The notes below the pieces were generated by a model that was not told the origin of the DNA, made no database searches, and was given only the letters and a program-made list of their open reading frames with translations. Both the position numbers and the translations under genes were made by a program. 64,000 nt of DNA from Pseudarcicella hirudinis (GTDB lineage: Bacteria; Bacteroidota; Bacteroidia; Cytophagales; Spirosomataceae): NCBI RefSeq assembly GCF_900115665.1, contig NZ_FOXH01000018.1, forward strand, positions 62,001 to 126,000. Reading direction: 5' to 3'. This document shows positions 17,698 through 26,610 of this stretch, piece by piece. Numbering within the stretch: the first letter of the stretch is position 1; every line of letters begins with the position of its first letter.

Positions 17698-18783
17698 ATG
17701 TCTATCTTTGACAAATTGAAGACCTTATTTCAACCCGATAAGACTGATGTTGTCGGGGAGAATCCGATCGAATCTCTTCAGACAGAGGAGGTGCATGTTC
17801 TTTCGCCACATCAACCACAGTTACCACAGCCGGAGGTAACTTATTATCCCGATTCGAAAATCTATGAAGTGCAGCCCGACTGGCTTATTAATGAAGATAT
17901 TCTGCGGGATGAAGGCGTGATTTTTGGATTGTCAGGGTCAGATCCTGATGAGAAAACCTCAATAATCAGAAGTTATTTTTCTCAGCAAACGGCCGGAACT
18001 GAGCAGGTAATCAAACAGCAGGAAGAGAAAATCGGAGAACTGAATTACTGGATTGAAGAGCGTGAAGAGGCAATTAAGAGGAATGAAGCTGATATTGTAG
18101 CGGTTAAAAACCAGGAATTTGAAGGACAGCATCATCTGCCCAGAACTATAACAGGCCTGCTTTTGGCAGTGGGAATAGCTTTCGGGAATTATTTTCTGAT
18201 TCAGGATGCTCTGAAGGATCAATTTGTACAAAGCGATATTATCGCTCTCGGAGTTTTTCTGGCAGGGATGTTTAATCTGTTTGGAAGGGTTTCCTTCCTT
18301 CATGACCAGGAAAAGCAAAGTACCTGGAGAAGGATTCTGGAAGAAATAGGGATGCCGCTGGCAGCCTCAGTTTTTGTGTTTGCACAGGTTTATGAAAGCC
18401 AGCCAATTATTAAATCTCTTTCCTTACTTGGATTCGTATTTTTCCTGTTTATGTTTTCCGGGAAACTTCTTTTAGGAAATCTTACCATTTTGAAAGACGA
18501 TTTGTCAATTTTTCAAAAGAGAAATCAACGCCAGAAAGACAAAGTCAGAAGAGTGGAAGAATGGGAGGCAGAAATAGAACGATTTAAAGCAGAAATCGGA
18601 AAACACCGGTCCGAAAAGCAGGAGATTTTACCGGAACTTACCAAACTTATCGCAGAAAGAACCAAATTGAACGCTCAGCGGGATATGCTGATTAAGGTTT
18701 TTGAAAGTGAATACAATTTGGCTGTCAATTATAAAAACCGCCTGAGTGATAAGCAGATTAAAGAAATTTCAGATGTTGACTAG
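17698..18783 (+). CDS. Unknown coiled-coil membrane protein A, 361 aa
   Basis: I do not recognise the family. A proline-containing N-terminal tail (1-60) and a short globular part containing DEGVIFGLSGSDPDEKT (about 71-87) lead to a coiled coil (about 100-138). Four predicted membrane helices follow (about 150-168, 180-199, 216-232, 237-257), then a long C-terminal coiled coil (about 263-345). There is no signal peptide, so both coils are probably cytoplasmic. The next gene, 23 bp downstream, encodes a protein with the same coil-4TM-coil plan. The pair therefore looks like one operon and perhaps one membrane complex. Confidence 0.75.
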   Translation: MSIFDKLKTLFQPDKTDVVGENPIESLQTEEVHVLSPHQPQLPQPEVTYYPDSKIYEVQPDWLINEDILRDEGVIFGLSGSDPDEKTSIIRSYFSQQTAGTEQVIKQQEEKIGELNYWIEEREEAIKRNEADIVAVKNQEFEGQHHLPRTITGLLLAVGIAFGNYFLIQDALKDQFVQSDIIALGVFLAGMFNLFGRVSFLHDQEKQSTWRRILEEIGMPLAASVFVFAQVYESQPIIKSLSLLGFVFFLFMFSGKLLLGNLTILKDDLSIFQKRNQRQKDKVRRVEEWEAEIERFKAEIGKHRSEKQEILPELTKLIAERTKLNAQRDMLIKVFESEYNLAVNYKNRLSDKQIKEISDVD

Positions 18784-18806
18784 TTTTAAGATACCTTAAA
18801 AATATT

Positions 18807-20192
18807 ATGGAAGAGAATAACTCACATACCGATAATTATGACTTTCAACATGGCTATCAAAGCGGATTGGAAGCTGTGGATAAAAATACTTATGAAGGCT
18901 TTCTATCCAGTCAGGTTAATTTTGAATGGCTTAAAAAACAAATAGATGAAAGGAAGAGCGATATTAAAGCCCTTGAAGAGTCTATAGAGCAGGTAAAAAA
19001 CAGACAGAAAACAGCTTTTGATACCTTGCAGGAAAAAATGCTTCAGGTTGGTCTTTATGGCAAACGTAAGGAACGGCTGGAAGAACAGGTATATGAAAAT
19101 CAGGCAAGTATTCATGATCTTACCGCAAAGCGGGAAAAGTCTGTTCATAAGTATTCCCTGCTGGCTGGATTTGTGTATTTGTTTGCCGGGATTTCGTTTA
19201 TGGCGGGAGATTTGATTATTTCTCATGAAATTGTGGCTTATGCCCTGAACATCAGAAATAATATTGAAGCATGGTCTTTTGCAGTAGGTTTAGCAATGAT
19301 TTCGATTTTGCTGAAACCAGCTTATGAACGACTTATAGAAAGCCCCTATGCTGAAAATACTTCAGCTAATTCTAAAAAGATTTATGCCTGGTTTAAAGGA
19401 GCGATGGTGCTTTTTGCCGTTGCTACCTTATTTATTTTAGGGTGGTTCAGATATGAGGCTTATAAAACGGATAAATTAAAGGACGGGGTAAACAAAACGA
19501 TTAAAAATATTCAGAATGAATCGATAGACCCGCTGAATCCTTCTGCTCCTTTGTCGCAGGAAACAGCAAGAAAAATTGACCAGCAACTGAAGACTTTTGA
19601 TGTGCTTAATGAGAAACTGGTTAACAGTCCCTGGGCTTTGGCATCTTTTGTTTTGTCAGGTGTACTTTTTGCCATAGCAGGAGCCATTTGTCTGGGAATA
19701 GCCTTTCCGGTGCTGCAATGTTACTGGTACAGATGGATACAGATTGATACTAATCTCAGACGTTTGAAGAAGGAGAAGAAAAAACTTGTTCCGGAGTTGC
19801 AGGAGGCTGAGGCCTTATTGGCTGATAATGTTGTTCAGAAAAATGTACTGGAAAACGACCTTAACCTTTTACCTGGTATTGAAGAGCTGGAAACCCGGAA
19901 ACGAAATTATGAGAATGAAATAAAAGATTGTGTGGAGCAGTTGAAACTATCTGAAATGGAAGTGAGAATTGCCAGTTTTAATGATGGTTTTAACAAAGGT
20001 AATATGGTAAGAAACGAAATTGGTGAAGACGAAGCCTCTCAGTTTATCCGGGAAAACTATTTCACAACTTCAAGTTTAGCCAGCAAGGCAAAATCATATA
20101 CCGGAGACAAAGCTCTTTTTAGCAAGAAGCCTGCACTCAGACCTCATCAGCAATTGAGAAGATTGATTTCCGAGGATTTTAACGAGGATTAA
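18807..20192 (+). CDS. Unknown coiled-coil membrane protein B, 461 aa
   Basis: No known family was recognised. A coiled coil spans about residues 38-112, followed by membrane helices at about 117-139, 155-170 and 195-215. A polar loop (about 216-272) precedes a fourth helix (about 275-303), then a C-terminal coiled coil (about 315-388) and a tail rich in basic and acidic residues. The coil-4TM-coil layout mirrors the upstream protein, suggesting partners in one complex or distant paralogues. The loop between helices three and four (KDGVNKTIKNIQNES) may face the periplasm. A strong terminator closes the two-gene unit. Confidence 0.75.
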   Translation: MEENNSHTDNYDFQHGYQSGLEAVDKNTYEGFLSSQVNFEWLKKQIDERKSDIKALEESIEQVKNRQKTAFDTLQEKMLQVGLYGKRKERLEEQVYENQASIHDLTAKREKSVHKYSLLAGFVYLFAGISFMAGDLIISHEIVAYALNIRNNIEAWSFAVGLAMISILLKPAYERLIESPYAENTSANSKKIYAWFKGAMVLFAVATLFILGWFRYEAYKTDKLKDGVNKTIKNIQNESIDPLNPSAPLSQETARKIDQQLKTFDVLNEKLVNSPWALASFVLSGVLFAIAGAICLGIAFPVLQCYWYRWIQIDTNLRRLKKEKKKLVPELQEAEALLADNVVQKNVLENDLNLLPGIEELETRKRNYENEIKDCVEQLKLSEMEVRIASFNDGFNKGNMVRNEIGEDEASQFIRENYFTTSSLASKAKSYTGDKALFSKKPALRPHQQLRRLISEDFNED

Positions 20193-20226
20193 ATCGTTTT
20201 CAAAACAAATATTTTTTAATTTTTTT

Positions 20227-20268
20227 AAAGGATTGATATTTTTTCAGATATCAGTCCTTTTTTTGTTT
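20227..20268 (+). terminator. Intrinsic terminator after the coiled-coil pair
   Basis: AAAGGATTGATAT (20227-20239) pairs with 20248-20260 over 13 bp with one G-U pair, followed by TTTTGTTT. Confidence 0.9.
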
Positions 20269-20664
20269 CAAAAACCCTTGAATCTGACATGTAAGAAAAG
20301 TACAACAAATAATATAGCTTTAAAAAGTGAGTACTATTTCAATTTTTTTATAGAATTTATCGGAAACCTGTTTAATAAACAGGTCGAAATGAGATTAAGT
20401 AACTCCTTTTTGAGGAATGTACCTTCAAAATAATTTGCTTTTGTATTAATTGTATTTTTCTAATTTTATATCACTTCAAGGACTAACATGGAATAGTGAT
20501 TTAATCGGTTTGGCAGTTTTTAAGCTGTGTTTTATAAGCAAAAAAATAATGTTAATAAATCATTAAAAATTTAAAATTATTGTTGGAAATATCATAAAAA
20601 TAATTGAACATTGTGTCAACATTAAGTGTTATTACTCAAAATTCACAATATTAATATCATAGTT
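20269..20664. other. 396-bp AT-rich gap
   Basis: This is a very AT-rich spacer between the terminator of the coiled-coil pair and the next gene. A 66-codon frame (20233-20433) overlaps the terminator and looks random. I see no tRNA or clear promoter pair. A long leader for the gene at 20665 is possible. Confidence 0.5.
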
Positions 20665-21090
20665 ATGACACAATCATCGCAAGCAATATATCTTTTAAAG
20701 GATTTATACGTAACAAAAGAGGAGGTAGAAATAATAGATTCCCTTGTTGATTCTCAACAAATGTTTTATGATTTTTCCAAGAATAAGGTTGTTTCTTTTA
20801 TTCAGGAAACAGACTTTCACCTTGTAATTTATAATGCAGATGAAAATGATAAAGGCTTTACGATGTACATCGTGAAAGACTTCTGTAATCATGAAGAGGA
20901 GTTGGTGTATTTGCGGAATATTTTTCAGGCTCTGGTGCAGCAAGGTGTAAATATTCATACCATGCGTGCTGCAAGAAGTAAAGTAGAAGACATTTTTTAC
21001 ATGCTTGAAACATTCAGAGCCTTGTTTCATAAACAAAAATCTTCGGATGATTCAACGCCATATTCGTTACCGGATTCTATTATGCATTAA
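20665..21090 (+). CDS. Hypothetical protein, 141 aa
   Basis: I do not recognise this small soluble protein. The frame opens with a GTG at 20626, but the residues encoded before the ATG at 20665 are hydrophobic and unlike a normal start. MTQSSQAIYLLKDLYVTKEE at 20665 reads like a natural N-terminus. The sequence is mixed alpha/beta with no signal peptide or membrane helix, two His residues in the middle (NHEEE, IHTM) and a Ser/Pro tail. It is preceded by an unusually long AT-rich spacer and ends at a strong bidirectional terminator shared with the convergent proS. Confidence 0.6.
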   Translation: MTQSSQAIYLLKDLYVTKEEVEIIDSLVDSQQMFYDFSKNKVVSFIQETDFHLVIYNADENDKGFTMYIVKDFCNHEEELVYLRNIFQALVQQGVNIHTMRAARSKVEDIFYMLETFRALFHKQKSSDDSTPYSLPDSIMH

Positions 21091-21106
21091 GGTTTGGATT
21101 TGAATT

Positions 21107-21143
21107 AACAAAAGAGGCCGGAAATTTTCCGGCCTCTTTTGTT
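21107..21143. terminator. Bidirectional terminator between the 141-aa gene and proS
   Basis: AACAAAAGAGGCCGGA (21107-21122) pairs perfectly over 16 bp with 21128-21143 around a 5-nt loop. The A/T-rich ends provide T-runs on both strands, suiting the convergent genes. Confidence 0.9.
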
Positions 21144-21170
21144 ATCAATAGTAAAATGAAAGCAACAACC

Positions 21171-22646
21171 TTAGTAGGCTCTTGCGAAAATTACCCTGCG
21201 TGACGAAGGTTTTCCCGAATAAATACAAACCCCTTCTTCGTCCACAGCATCCAAAGGAATACAACGGATTGTAGCTTTCGTTAATTCTTTGATCTTTTCT
21301 TCCGTTTCAGAAGTGCCATCCCAGTGCGCTGATATAAAACCAGGTTTCTCATCAAGGATTTTTACAAAATCATCCCAATTGTCAATCTTTGCCGTGTTAT
21401 CTGTTCTGAATTGAAGGGCTTTATTATAAATATTCTCCTGAATTTCGTCCAGAAGATTTACGATCGATTCAACAATGCTATCAATCTGATAGGTTGCCTT
21501 TTGTTTGGTATCACGACGGGCTACTTCAATGGTGCCATTTGCAAGATCCCTTGCCCCGATAGCCAGACGAACCGGAACACCTTTAAGCTCATATTCAGCA
21601 AATTTGAAACCAGGACTTTGCTTGTCTGAATTATCAAATTTAACGGAAATACCTCTTTTCTTAAGTTCTTTCACAATAGGATTTACTTTTTCAGAAATTT
21701 GAGCCAGTTGTTCATCTCCTTTGAAAATAGGAACAATAACTACCTGAATCGGAGCTAATTTCGGAGGCAAAACCAATCCTTCATCATCTGAATGGGCCAT
21801 TACCAAAGCACCCATCAGACGGGTTGAAACACCCCATGAAGTTCCCCATACAAAATCCTGCTTATTTTCCTTGTTGAGGAATTTAACATCAAATGCTTTC
21901 GCAAAATTTTGTCCGAGGAAATGAGAAGTTCCTGCCTGCAAAGCTTTTCCATCCTGCATCATTGCTTCGATACAATAAGTATCTTCTGCTCCGGCGAAAC
22001 GCTCATTAGGAGTTTTACGGCCGCGAATTACAGGAACAGCCATAAATTCCTCTGCAAAGGTAGCATAGATTTCAAGCATTTGCTCCGTTTCGGCAACAGC
22101 CTCTTCCTTAGTGGCATGAGCAGTATGGCCTTCCTGCCACAAAAACTCAGCCGTTCTCAGGAAAAGTCTGGTACGCATTTCCCAACGGACTACGTTAGCC
22201 CATTGGTTGATTAATAAAGGAAGATCTCTGTAAGATTGAATCCAGTTTTTATAAGTACTCCAGATTACAGTTTCAGAAGTGGGGCGGACAATCAGTTCTT
22301 CCTCAAGTTTTGCTTCAGGATCTACAATTACGCCTCCGCCATTCGGATCATTTTTAAGACGGTAATGGGTAACAACAGCACATTCTTTAGCGAAACCTTC
22401 AACGTGGGAAGCTTCCTTTGAAAGATATGATTTTGGAATAAATAGAGGGAAATAAGCATTCTGATGCCCAGTTTCTTTAAACATATCGTCTAAAGCTCTC
22501 TGCATTTTCTCCCAAATCGAATAACCATAGGGCTTGATTACCATACAGCCTCTTACGGCAGAATTCTCGGCTAAATCGGCACGCTTTACCAGTTCGTTGT
22601 ACCACTCGGAATAATTTTCACTTTTTTTTGGGAGTGCTTTACTCAT
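21171..22646 (-). CDS. proS: Prolyl-tRNA synthetase (archaeal/eukaryotic type)
   Basis: ProRS charges tRNA-Pro. At 491 residues it is the short archaeal/eukaryote-like form without the bacterial editing insertion. It shows the class II catalytic core with [15 protein letters not shown], the motif 2 region [20 protein letters not shown], and the motif 3 region [20 protein letters not shown]. An anticodon-binding domain follows, and a C-terminal domain ends RRVIFARAY. This type is standard in many Bacteroidota. A -7 element on the minus strand at 22688-22695 gives a leader of about 35 nt. Confidence 0.95.
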   Translation of the reverse strand: MSKALPKKSENYSEWYNELVKRADLAENSAVRGCMVIKPYGYSIWEKMQRALDDMFKETGHQNAYFPLFIPKSYLSKEASHVEGFAKECAVVTHYRLKNDPNGGGVIVDPEAKLEEELIVRPTSETVIWSTYKNWIQSYRDLPLLINQWANVVRWEMRTRLFLRTAEFLWQEGHTAHATKEEAVAETEQMLEIYATFAEEFMAVPVIRGRKTPNERFAGAEDTYCIEAMMQDGKALQAGTSHFLGQNFAKAFDVKFLNKENKQDFVWGTSWGVSTRLMGALVMAHSDDEGLVLPPKLAPIQVVIVPIFKGDEQLAQISEKVNPIVKELKKRGISVKFDNSDKQSPGFKFAEYELKGVPVRLAIGARDLANGTIEVARRDTKQKATYQIDSIVESIVNLLDEIQENIYNKALQFRTDNTAKIDNWDDFVKILDEKPGFISAHWDGTSETEEKIKELTKATIRCIPLDAVDEEGVCIYSGKPSSRRVIFARAY

Positions 22647-22975
22647 TTTATCTTTTTTTTCGTTGTTATTGTAAGAATATCTGTCTGCAAACTTATTTTT
22701 GCCGCCTGAATAGGGGTAAATCTTTCAAAAATTGTCACATAACTGCTGCTACTTAACAGCTTAGAATCAAATACTTAATAGGGAATTTTTGTATTTGATC
22801 TTTTGTTAATAAGATGTTAAAATTCTTGCAAAGATAAGTTTTTATAGTAAGTTTGACATGAAATTTAAGTTTCAAGTTTTAAGAAACCGTTGATGGAATA
22901 TTTTCAGTTCCTGCAGATGGTGTTTTTTGTATTGCTTGAAACCTGAAATCGTAAAACATTTTAATCTTTAAAAAA
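22647..22975. other. 329-bp divergent promoter region, proS / Tyr-Gly-rich lipoprotein
   Basis: The region between the divergent genes holds a proS -7 element (22688-22695) and a loose inverted pair GTTTCAAG (22869-22876) with CTTGAAAC (22935-22942). I see no gene or RNA structure in it. Confidence 0.5.
22688..22695 (-). promoter_or_regulatory. -7 promoter element for proS
   Basis: Read on the minus strand the sequence is TAAGTTTG followed by CA, matching the TAnnTTTG consensus. It lies 42 bp upstream of the proS start. No clear -33 partner was seen. Confidence 0.45.
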
Positions 22976-24211
22976 ATGGACCTCAAAAATTCAATAAAAT
23001 ATTTTTCAGCCTTCGCGCTGCTAAGTATTTGGGGGTGTAGCTCTTCCAGTCAGGTTGCACGAAACTCTTCGAATGAGGTGTATGATGACCTCTACGCCTC
23101 AGCAAAAGATGTTCGCCCAGCCACATTTGCCGACAGGGAGCAGGAACGCCAGGAACAACGTGACAGAGAATATGTTAATAGAAATCCTGAATACAGATCT
23201 AATCAGTACAGTAATAACAATAATACTCAATCACAGAATATTCAGGGAACAGACGAGTACTATTCTCAAAACTGGATAAATTCCCGTAGTGTTTATCAAA
23301 ACCAGAATTCAGATAACTATAACTCAGGTTTCAGAGACGGAGTAAACACTGTGGCCGGTTATGGTTACGGAGGAGGATACTCAAACAGCTGGAATAGCTG
23401 GTATGGCAATCCGGGTATTTCTTTTGGAATGTCGTTTGGAAGCCGCTGGTCTCCTTATGGATATTATAACCCGTATTCTTATGGTTATAATTCATTCTAT
23501 GATCCTTTTTATTATGGTGGATTTGGAAGCTATTATAGCTTTGGTTATGGCGGATATTACAGCCCGTATTATTATAATCCTTTTAGTCCCTGGGGTAATT
23601 ATTATTCTTATAGCCCTTATTCTTATTATGGAGGCGGAGGATATTATCCATCGTATTATGATTACTACAGACCTTCAATCGCCGGAGCCGACAGAAACCG
23701 TACTTATGGCCCTATAGGAGGAACAAGTTCATCAAGATACAATTCTCCTTCCAACGGTTCAGGAAATACAGGCCCTATCCGTGGCAGTCGCCAGTCTAAT
23801 GATGGCCAGCCTAACGATAATACTTATTACTCAACCAGAGGCGGTCGTGATAACAATTATAATTACAATAATGGCGGTAATTCCTATCCAAATACAAGAG
23901 GAAATAACAGTACCGCATCAACGCCTAATAATAACTCAAATACTTACTATTCGGCACCAAGAAGAAATTCGGGCGTAACCTATGCTAATCCTTCTTCAGG
24001 TGATTATAACAGTAACAGCAGCAGAAGTACAAATAGTTACAACAATAATAATAACTATAACAACAATAGCAGTAGAAGCTGGTCTAATAACTCTTCCTCT
24101 TCATGGAGCAGTGGTTCTTCAGGTGGTACCCGTGGTGGGGGAGGTTCTTCATCCGGCGGTTCTTCTGGAGGATCTTCCGGTGGCGGTGGAGGATCAAGAG
24201 GTCCGAGATAG
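22976..24211 (+). CDS. Low-complexity Tyr/Gly/Ser/Asn-rich lipoprotein
   Basis: This 411-residue protein starts with a lipoprotein signal, lipobox SIWGC with Cys21. A charged segment (about 40-80) follows. A Tyr/Gly/Ser/Phe-rich stretch (about 115-240), an Asn/Ser/Arg-rich stretch (about 240-380) and a terminal Gly/Ser tract make up the rest. It should be anchored in the envelope, possibly at the surface. Such sequences are usually disordered or adhesive, and relatives are sometimes misnamed vitellogenin-like. No catalytic motif is visible. The repeated codons make the alternative frames look open here; those are artefacts. Confidence 0.8.
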   Translation: MDLKNSIKYFSAFALLSIWGCSSSSQVARNSSNEVYDDLYASAKDVRPATFADREQERQEQRDREYVNRNPEYRSNQYSNNNNTQSQNIQGTDEYYSQNWINSRSVYQNQNSDNYNSGFRDGVNTVAGYGYGGGYSNSWNSWYGNPGISFGMSFGSRWSPYGYYNPYSYGYNSFYDPFYYGGFGSYYSFGYGGYYSPYYYNPFSPWGNYYSYSPYSYYGGGGYYPSYYDYYRPSIAGADRNRTYGPIGGTSSSRYNSPSNGSGNTGPIRGSRQSNDGQPNDNTYYSTRGGRDNNYNYNNGGNSYPNTRGNNSTASTPNNNSNTYYSAPRRNSGVTYANPSSGDYNSNSSRSTNSYNNNNNYNNNSSRSWSNNSSSSWSSGSSGGTRGGGGSSSGGSSGGSSGGGGGSRGPR

Positions 24212-24239
24212 CGAAAAGTTGGTTCAGTAAATCATTCAG

Positions 24240-24277
24240 AAGTGTCGACTTTCAATTAAAAAGCCGGCACTTTTTTT
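24240..24277 (+). terminator. Intrinsic terminator after the Tyr/Gly-rich lipoprotein gene
   Basis: Arms 24240-24250 and 24262-24272 form an 11-bp stem with one G-U pair and one mismatch, followed by a run of seven T residues. Confidence 0.75.
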
Positions 24278-24403
24278 ATGTAATAGCCCTCAGATTAAAT
24301 ATTAACAAATTATTAACATATTTTTGGTAGGTGAAAAACGTTAAATAATTGTCTAAACATTATTGAGAGTCTAACGCGTATTACCTGCAAAACAAAATAC
24401 ATC

Positions 24404-25984
24404 ATGAAAATTACTAATCCGATAATAATGGGAGGCTTGCTTTTATTAAGTCCTCTTTTTATCAAAGCCCAGGACGCCGCATCGCTTGCCAATACCTACA
24501 CAAATTATGCCCAGATGTTCTCCAATATCGCACCGCAGGGAACAGCTCGTTATCAGGCTATCGGCGGATCACATGCAGCATTAGGAGCTGATCTGAGTAA
24601 TATCTCTTATAACCCGGCAGGTGTTGGATTTTATAACAGATCCGAAGTTAGTATTACCGCTTCTTTGAACAGCCTGAGTACAAATGCAAGTTATATCAAT
24701 CAAACTTATCCTGATCAGTACACAAAGCTGACTATCCCTAACTTTGGGATTGTTTTTGCCAATGATAACCAAAATGGTGACTGGCATGGAGCATTCGCAA
24801 TCGGATATAGCCGCCAGGCTACGCTGAAAACCACCTTTATTCTTCAGGGAACGAATGAAAAAAGCTCGTTACTGGATAATGCGGCTAATTCTGCAACCAA
24901 CAGAAATATCTCTCCGACTGATTTAAATAATGAATTTGATAACACAACGGGCAATCCTACTTCTTATGAAGGTTTGTTTTATCAGGGATATCTGATTGAT
25001 CCGGGAGCAAATAATACTTACCAAAACAGACTGGATGCAACTACTGTTACAAAACAGAGGGTTTCATTTACTTCTGACGGGAAGATTACACAATGGACTT
25101 TTGCTTACGGAGGCAGCTATAAAAATAAACTCTATCTGGGAGGATCTATCGGATTTGTCGGTTTAAGCTATCGCTATAGCTCTGCATTGAATGAGAAGTT
25201 TTCTGACAAGAATGCCAATGTAACTCCTGTGGTAAATAACCTGGCTTATACTGAAGATTACTCTGCTTCAGGCAGCGGACTGAATTTATCATTCGGGATG
25301 ATTTATCGTCCTTTAGACATTGTAAGAGTAGGTTTCAGTGTAACTACTCCAACCTGGTACAGCAATATATCTGAAACGAAGGATGCGTCTCTATATGCTG
25401 CCTTTAATCCGAATATGCAAAATGATAATAACGGAAAGCCGATTTCTTCTATTCAATACAATCTGAACCAGCAGATTTTTGATTATCAGTTAACAACGCC
25501 CCTAAGAATGGCAACAGGAGTGGCCTTTTTCCTGGGAAAGAAGGGTTTTGTCTCTGCTGATGTGGAATATGTTAATTACAAGGGTATGAGTGTCGGATCG
25601 AGCGATTCTCCTGCCTCGGTAAATGCTGATTTCAAATCAATTGTAAATCCGGAGTTTAAAAACCGTTTTGACAATGCATTTAACTTCAAGGTTGGAGCTG
25701 AGTATAAAATTTCCGGAATTTTCAATGTGCGTGCCGGAGTTGCCTCAAAAGCAAATCCGTATAAAGCTTCTTTCGACAAACAGGATTTAGGAAGAACAAT
25801 CTTACAGATTTCAGGTGGATTCGGGGTTCGTACAAGCGACTATTATATAGATTTTGCCTTGGTGAACAGCAGTTATAACACAGGTTATACACCATATGAA
25901 TTAAGTAATCCTAATAATTATTACTCCGCTAAAATTTCAAATACTTTCACCAGCGGAGTACTTTCATTCGGATTATTCTTCTAA
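24404..25984 (+). CDS. OmpP1/FadL-family outer membrane transporter
   Basis: This 526-residue outer-membrane protein has a signal peptide (ending near IKAQ) and a C-terminal phenylalanine (SFGLFF) typical of beta-barrels. The early motif with GGSHAALGADLSNISYNPAG is the hallmark of the FadL/OmpP1 hydrophobic-compound channel family. The remainder is alternating amphipathic strands (for example LYLGGSIGFVGLSYRY). It probably carries hydrophobic substrates such as fatty acids across the outer membrane; the exact substrate is unknown. It has its own upstream region after a terminator and converges on aroK. Confidence 0.88.
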   Translation: MKITNPIIMGGLLLLSPLFIKAQDAASLANTYTNYAQMFSNIAPQGTARYQAIGGSHAALGADLSNISYNPAGVGFYNRSEVSITASLNSLSTNASYINQTYPDQYTKLTIPNFGIVFANDNQNGDWHGAFAIGYSRQATLKTTFILQGTNEKSSLLDNAANSATNRNISPTDLNNEFDNTTGNPTSYEGLFYQGYLIDPGANNTYQNRLDATTVTKQRVSFTSDGKITQWTFAYGGSYKNKLYLGGSIGFVGLSYRYSSALNEKFSDKNANVTPVVNNLAYTEDYSASGSGLNLSFGMIYRPLDIVRVGFSVTTPTWYSNISETKDASLYAAFNPNMQNDNNGKPISSIQYNLNQQIFDYQLTTPLRMATGVAFFLGKKGFVSADVEYVNYKGMSVGSSDSPASVNADFKSIVNPEFKNRFDNAFNFKVGAEYKISGIFNVRAGVASKANPYKASFDKQDLGRTILQISGGFGVRTSDYYIDFALVNSSYNTGYTPYELSNPNNYYSAKISNTFTSGVLSFGLFF

Positions 25985-26004
25985 ATGATATTTCAGATCA
26001 GATG

Positions 26005-26052
26005 AAAATGAAAAGGTCTCAGAATTTATGAATTCTGAGACCTTTTCATTTT
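26005..26052. terminator. Bidirectional 22-bp terminator between the FadL gene and aroK
   Basis: Arms 26005-26026 and 26031-26052 are perfect reverse complements over 22 bp with a 4-nt loop. The right arm runs into the aroK stop codon (26051-26053), so both convergent genes end on the same hairpin. Confidence 0.92.
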
Positions 26053-26560
26053 ACAATTCATCAAGTAACCACATCAGCTGTTCGACTTCAATATTACCGT
26101 CAATCTTAATGTCGGCCTGAGCATAATAAGGTAATCTGTGATTGTATCGGTTCTGAAGCTCCTCAAAGAGTTCATCTTCCTTCAGGTTTTTATTGATTAA
26201 AGGCCTGTTATTGGCATCCGATTTTCGAAGCCTTTTAATCAGATCGACTGGTTCAACATTTAAAAAGACGCTTACACCGGTAGATTTAATAAAGGTCATG
26301 TTATCAAAAAAGCAAGGCACTCCACCTCCTGTGGCAATTACAAGACCTTGATCCGGATGAAACTGTCTGAGTATTTCGCTTTCTGCTTTTCTGAAATACT
26401 CTTCTCCGTTAAGGTTAAAAATTTCAGGAATGGTTTTGTTTTCGGCTCTTTCAATCAATTCATCCATATCCACAAACTGGTAATTTAGAGCTTTGGCCAA
26501 TTGTTTACCTAAAGTACTTTTACCAGATGAGGGCATGCCTATTAGAAAAATATTTTTCAT
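26051..26560 (-). CDS. aroK: Shikimate kinase
   Basis: AroK phosphorylates shikimate with ATP in aromatic amino acid synthesis. The 169-residue protein has the P-loop GMPSSGKST near residue 8, the shikimate-binding DMDELIE motif, EYFRKAESEIL, and the GGG loop ATGGGVPCF. The lid arginine region RPLINK is present. Length is normal. Its 3' end is inside a bidirectional terminator shared with the FadL-type gene. The DoxX protein gene lies 50 bp upstream on the same strand and may be cotranscribed. Confidence 0.93.
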   Translation of the reverse strand: MKNIFLIGMPSSGKSTLGKQLAKALNYQFVDMDELIERAENKTIPEIFNLNGEEYFRKAESEILRQFHPDQGLVIATGGGVPCFFDNMTFIKSTGVSVFLNVEPVDLIKRLRKSDANNRPLINKNLKEDELFEELQNRYNHRLPYYAQADIKIDGNIEVEQLMWLLDEL

Positions 26561-26610
26561 CTGATTTTACGGAAAATTTTACGAAACAGATTCTGAAAAT
26601 GATTGATTTC

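Noticed and set aside
20233-20433. 66-codon plus-strand frame
   Set aside because: It starts inside the terminator of the coiled-coil operon and lacks any conserved feature.
23055-24330. Several open frames overlapping the Tyr/Gly/Asn-rich lipoprotein gene
   Set aside because: They arise from the repetitive codon use of the real gene and give Ile/Thr-rich or Trp/Arg-rich translations without motifs.
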